Below, one piece after another: positions 7,555-9,419 of a stretch of DNA of 9,419 bases; position 1 is the first letter of the stretch; each line of letters starts with the position of its first letter. The stretch spans positions 1 to 9,419 of the forward strand of contig CAMBQS010000108.1 in assembly GCA_945870015.1 (NCBI GenBank), written 5' to 3'. Position numbers and translations under genes: made by a program. Source of the stretch: Desulfocicer vacuolatum DSM 3385 (lineage in GTDB: Bacteria > Desulfobacterota > Desulfobacteria > Desulfobacterales > SURF-7). The notes under the pieces are model-generated. The model was not told the origin of the DNA. It worked only from the letters and a program-made list of their open reading frames with translations, and did not search any database.

Positions 7555-8886
7555 TCATTGTATCATTTCTTCCTGTTCATAACAAAACAGATCTCCACCC
7601 AGAAGCGTATTCAGTTGTTTATCATATCCTTCATATCCTCTCTTGATCTGCAGAACATTTTCAATTTCACAAACCCCAGGATGAAGCATGGATAAGAGGC
7701 CGATACCTGCGCCACATCTGAGATCCAACGCTTTCGCTGTAATCTTCTGTCCAGGATTGAATTCGTAGCCTTCTGAATCCAGTATTCTGGCTCTCCTTTC
7801 ATCTATGATCTCAAATCGAACACCAAACTTTTTATACTCATTCAGATACCCGAATCTTGACTCAAACAGAGTATCTTCTATGGTCATATTTAAACCCAAT
7901 ACAGACAGGACGGCAAGTAAAGGCTGCCAGTCAGAACAAAACAAAGGATAATGACCTGCCTTTATCTCCAATTCCATACCTTTTATGTTGCAGGAGGAAC
8001 CCATAACAAGCAGGCTGTTGTCTTTATATCGATACTCGATATTCAATTGTTTCAATATTTCCAGAAAAGGAGCCAATTGAAGCTGCGTTTCTGTGAATCC
8101 GAAAGTATTGATACAGATATCTTTTTTCAGAAGCAAGGCCCCGCAGACAAGGGTGACAATGACATTTCTGTCAGGCAGAATTATATGATCCACAACTTTT
8201 TTTTCATCAAACCGGTCTGCATGAATATGAAAATAATCATTTTCCATATTATGACTGATCTTTACACCTGCATTTTTCAACATGCTTATCAGATCGAAAA
8301 TTTCAGGTTCAAGAGACGGGCCGAAAATTTTTGTATCTGATTTTGCCTCAATTGCACAGGTTATTGCTATGTTTGTAGAGGAAAAAGACCGGTCTCTCAC
8401 CGTTATTTCACTCACTTTTTTCAGTTCAGAACGATAGACCCTTGTATACATGTCATTAATATCAAAGGATATCCCGAACTTTTTCATGATTTCGACATAC
8501 CAGGAGATATCTCTTCTGCCGATTGGACAACCAGTGGGCTCTTTGAGCTTGATATCAAATCTGCTGAATATCGGGTATAAATTGATTAGTGACCGTGAAT
8601 ATCTGGAGGAGTAATCTTTAATATTGACGACGCCTTTTTTTCTTTTATTGATTCCCGAATAGTTCAACACATTTGAATTTTTGTCAAAATCAAGCAGAAA
8701 GCCTAATTTCTTCATGATATCGATCTGGATCTCAACATCTTTGATATCCGGTACATTCCTTACAATACCACTGTTAAACTGTAAAAATGATGGTAATATC
8801 CTTGAGAAAGAATGTTTTGAACCCTGAATGCTCATTTCTACATAATTATTTATTTTACTGTTTGTATGGACTCTTTTGACCAACAT
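7555..8886 (-). CDS. Divergent MurA/EPSP-synthase-family enolpyruvyl transferase
   Basis: 443 residues from the ATG at 8886; a TTG three codons earlier is the alternative. GGAG lies 10 nt and GAGG 3 nt before this ATG. Enzymes of this family transfer enolpyruvate from PEP to a hydroxyl group; MurA uses UDP-GlcNAc. Aligned by eye with E. coli MurA, the active site is largely kept: K24 (MurA K22, in GSKH), R98 (R91), C120 in TGCPIGRRD (C115), R125 (R120), D319 in SDWQP (D305), D388 and R390 in LDLRCGA (D369, R371) and R416 in KRGYE (R397). LEPEI at 192-196 matches REPEI. However, PDRIETGT of MurA reads PDRNVIVT here, the KVSVGAT uridine-contacting stretch reads RSFSSTN, and N23 is His. Identity elsewhere is low. 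With a glycosyltransferase as partner, a role in adding an enolpyruvyl or lactyl ether to a sugar of a surface glycan is possible but unproven. It is unlikely to be the housekeeping MurA. Confidence 0.75.
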   Translation of the reverse strand: MLVKRVHTNSKINNYVEMSIQGSKHSFSRILPSFLQFNSGIVRNVPDIKDVEIQIDIMKKLGFLLDFDKNSNVLNYSGINKRKKGVVNIKDYSSRYSRSLINLYPIFSRFDIKLKEPTGCPIGRRDISWYVEIMKKFGISFDINDMYTRVYRSELKKVSEITVRDRSFSSTNIAITCAIEAKSDTKIFGPSLEPEIFDLISMLKNAGVKISHNMENDYFHIHADRFDEKKVVDHIILPDRNVIVTLVCGALLLKKDICINTFGFTETQLQLAPFLEILKQLNIEYRYKDNSLLVMGSSCNIKGMELEIKAGHYPLFCSDWQPLLAVLSVLGLNMTIEDTLFESRFGYLNEYKKFGVRFEIIDERRARILDSEGYEFNPGQKITAKALDLRCGAGIGLLSMLHPGVCEIENVLQIKRGYEGYDKQLNTLLGGDLFCYEQEEMIQ

Positions 8887-8962
8887 TATCCTCAATCTCC
8901 ATTGTATAATTAATCAAGGGAAAACCCCCCGCTTTGTCGGAGTGACTCCCGGAGTTTGATAT

Positions 8963-8992
8963 TTTCTGGAAAAATACAAAGGCCTCCAGAAA
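8963..8992. repeat. Stem-loop: 8-bp perfect inverted repeat
   Basis: TTTCTGGA (8963-8970) pairs with TCCAGAAA (8985-8992) around a 14-nt loop. It is not followed by a T-run on either strand, so it is not a normal intrinsic terminator. It is either a structured leader of the leftward enolpyruvyl transferase gene or an end structure of the IS200-like relic just to the right. Confidence 0.5.
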
Positions 8993-9012
8993 GTGGACTG
9001 CCCAGAGTCCGC
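8993..9012. repeat. Stem-loop: 7-bp inverted repeat abutting the previous hairpin
   Basis: GTGGACT (8993-8999) pairs with AGTCCGC (9006-9012), including one G-T wobble, around the 6-nt loop GCCCAG. It begins at the base where the neighbouring hairpin ends. It lies 17 nt before the ATG of the IS200-like relic; a hairpin upstream of tnpA is a known feature of IS200/IS605 left ends. Confidence 0.5.
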
Positions 9013-9029
9013 AAAAAAGAAGGCTTTCA

Positions 9030-9122
9030 ATGAATTATTTTAAGAATTTATGTCATACAACATGGGATTACAAGTATCATTTTGATTTGTTTCTGAAATT
9101 CCGGATGAGGTATAAAGAATAA
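9030..9122 (+). pseudogene. Relic of an IS200/IS605-type (Y1) transposase gene, N-terminal part only
   Basis: A 30-codon reading frame, ATG to TAA, encodes a peptide whose middle reads HTTWDYKYHFDLFLKFR. Y1 transposases of the IS200/IS605 and REP-associated groups start with a strand of the form SLSHTVWDCKYHVVFIPKYRRK. The order H-T-x-W-D-x-K-Y-H-x-x-x-x-x-K-x-R is kept, with the usual Cys replaced by Tyr and the usual Pro lost. The frame stops where the family continues for more than 100 further residues, and I found no continuation (HUH motif or catalytic tyrosine) in the other frames to its right. This is therefore a decayed or truncated copy. It could still be a chance match, since it is short. 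Confidence 0.5.
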
Positions 9123-9252
9123 TTGATTGTATCAAGAAATTTGATATGTTATTTTTTAATGGATAAACTCACTATTGTCCAAAATCGACTATTTTTTCAA
9201 ATCAGTTATAAATAATTCAATATGTTATAAGCCAAAATTCGTTTTTCCGGAA

Positions 9253-9419
9253 TCAGGTTGCTATAGTAAACCGATGCTGTCCAAAACCTTTAAAGGGTAA
9301 ATCGCACTGTATTTGTGCCGGTTCCGGTAATTGTTCTTCAAATGGTTGATCAATCCACTTCCATAAATCCTTATAAGTAAAGAGATTCCAACGGAGTAGA
9401 GCAACAAGGTTCGATAATG
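9253..9419 (-). CDS. C-terminal end of a probable transposase (partial)
   Basis: Read on the minus strand, the frame enters from the right edge and stops at the TGA (9253-9255) after 54 visible codons. It contains LLRWNLFTYKDLWKWIDQPF and then a Pro/Glu/Gln-rich tail. The ending L-x-x-x-L-F-x-x-x-D-L-W-x-W-[IL]-D-x-P-F followed by a proline-rich tail is one I associate with DDE transposases of IS4-like elements, but the catalytic core is outside the window and I cannot name the family. The element's end should lie in the A+T-rich stretch left of 9253; no terminal inverted repeat can be recognised without the other end. Confidence 0.45.
   Translation of the reverse strand, partial: LSNLVALLRWNLFTYKDLWKWIDQPFEEQLPEPAQIQCDLPFKGFGQHRFTIAT

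Larger units (their letters stand above)
8887..9252. other. Gene-free interval with mobile-element remnants upstream of the enolpyruvyl transferase gene
   Basis: No intact gene fits here. It holds C/G-run sequence near 8921-8955 in an otherwise A+T-rich stretch, two abutting hairpins (8963-9012), a short IS200-like relic (9030-9122) and then A+T-rich sequence up to the transposase stop. It must also supply the promoter of the leftward unit, but I cannot identify one with confidence. Confidence 0.5.

Noticed and set aside
7951..8340. 129-codon plus-strand frame opposite the enolpyruvyl transferase gene
   Set aside because: It is antisense to a gene with clear family motifs and has no sensible domain pattern; a shadow frame.
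9180..9252. Possible terminal inverted repeat of the transposase element
   Set aside because: Only one end is in the window, so no repeat pair can be compared and no target duplication is recognisable.

Overview
The window looks like a chromosomal segment of a Gram-negative bacterium, most likely a deltaproteobacterial (Desulfobacterota-type) lineage. The evidence is an LPS inner-core sugar module (KdnA/KdnB), an outer-membrane-type lipoprotein, and the general style of the proteins. The taxonomic guess is inference; the Gram-negative assignment is firmer. There are no rRNA or tRNA genes and no CRISPR array that I can see.

Left part (1-4980, + strand): the last codons of a kdnA-like aminotransferase gene run, with a 3-nt gap, into kdnB, an iron-type alcohol dehydrogenase family enzyme. 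In Shewanella, KdnA and KdnB together convert Kdo to 8-amino-Kdo (Kdo8N) for lipopolysaccharide. 46 nt later comes a very large GlmS-like gene (about 1250 codons). It keeps the catalytic residues of glucosamine-6-phosphate synthase but carries large insertions, a C-terminal extension of about 200 residues, and a leader in front of the glutaminase cysteine. The three genes probably form one envelope-sugar transcription unit.

Middle part (4985-6361): a minus-strand gene for a small exported protein of unknown function converges on the GlmS-like gene, with only 4 nt between the two stop regions. A divergent plus-strand gene encodes an LPP20-like lipoprotein. The two share a loosely similar core, an alternating beta strand with a V-x-G motif followed by a helix of AE..A...A type, and may be functionally related.

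Right part (6436-8886, - strand): a two-gene unit, transcribed leftwards, encodes a divergent MurA/EPSP-type enolpyruvyl transferase followed by a GT-B-like glycosyltransferase. The region is visibly more A+T-rich than the left half and looks like acquired surface-polysaccharide genes. The enolpyruvyl transferase keeps the catalytic Cys and several active-site Lys/Arg/Asp residues but has lost the UDP-sugar-contacting IETGT motif. It is therefore unlikely to be the housekeeping MurA.

Far right (8887-9419): 366 nt without an intact gene, then the C-terminus of a probable transposase running off the window on the minus strand. Within the gap, two abutting hairpins (8963-9012) are followed by a 30-codon plus-strand relic whose residues match the N-terminus of IS200/IS605-type Y1 transposases. 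The right edge is thus a mobile-element scrap zone next to the acquired polysaccharide genes.
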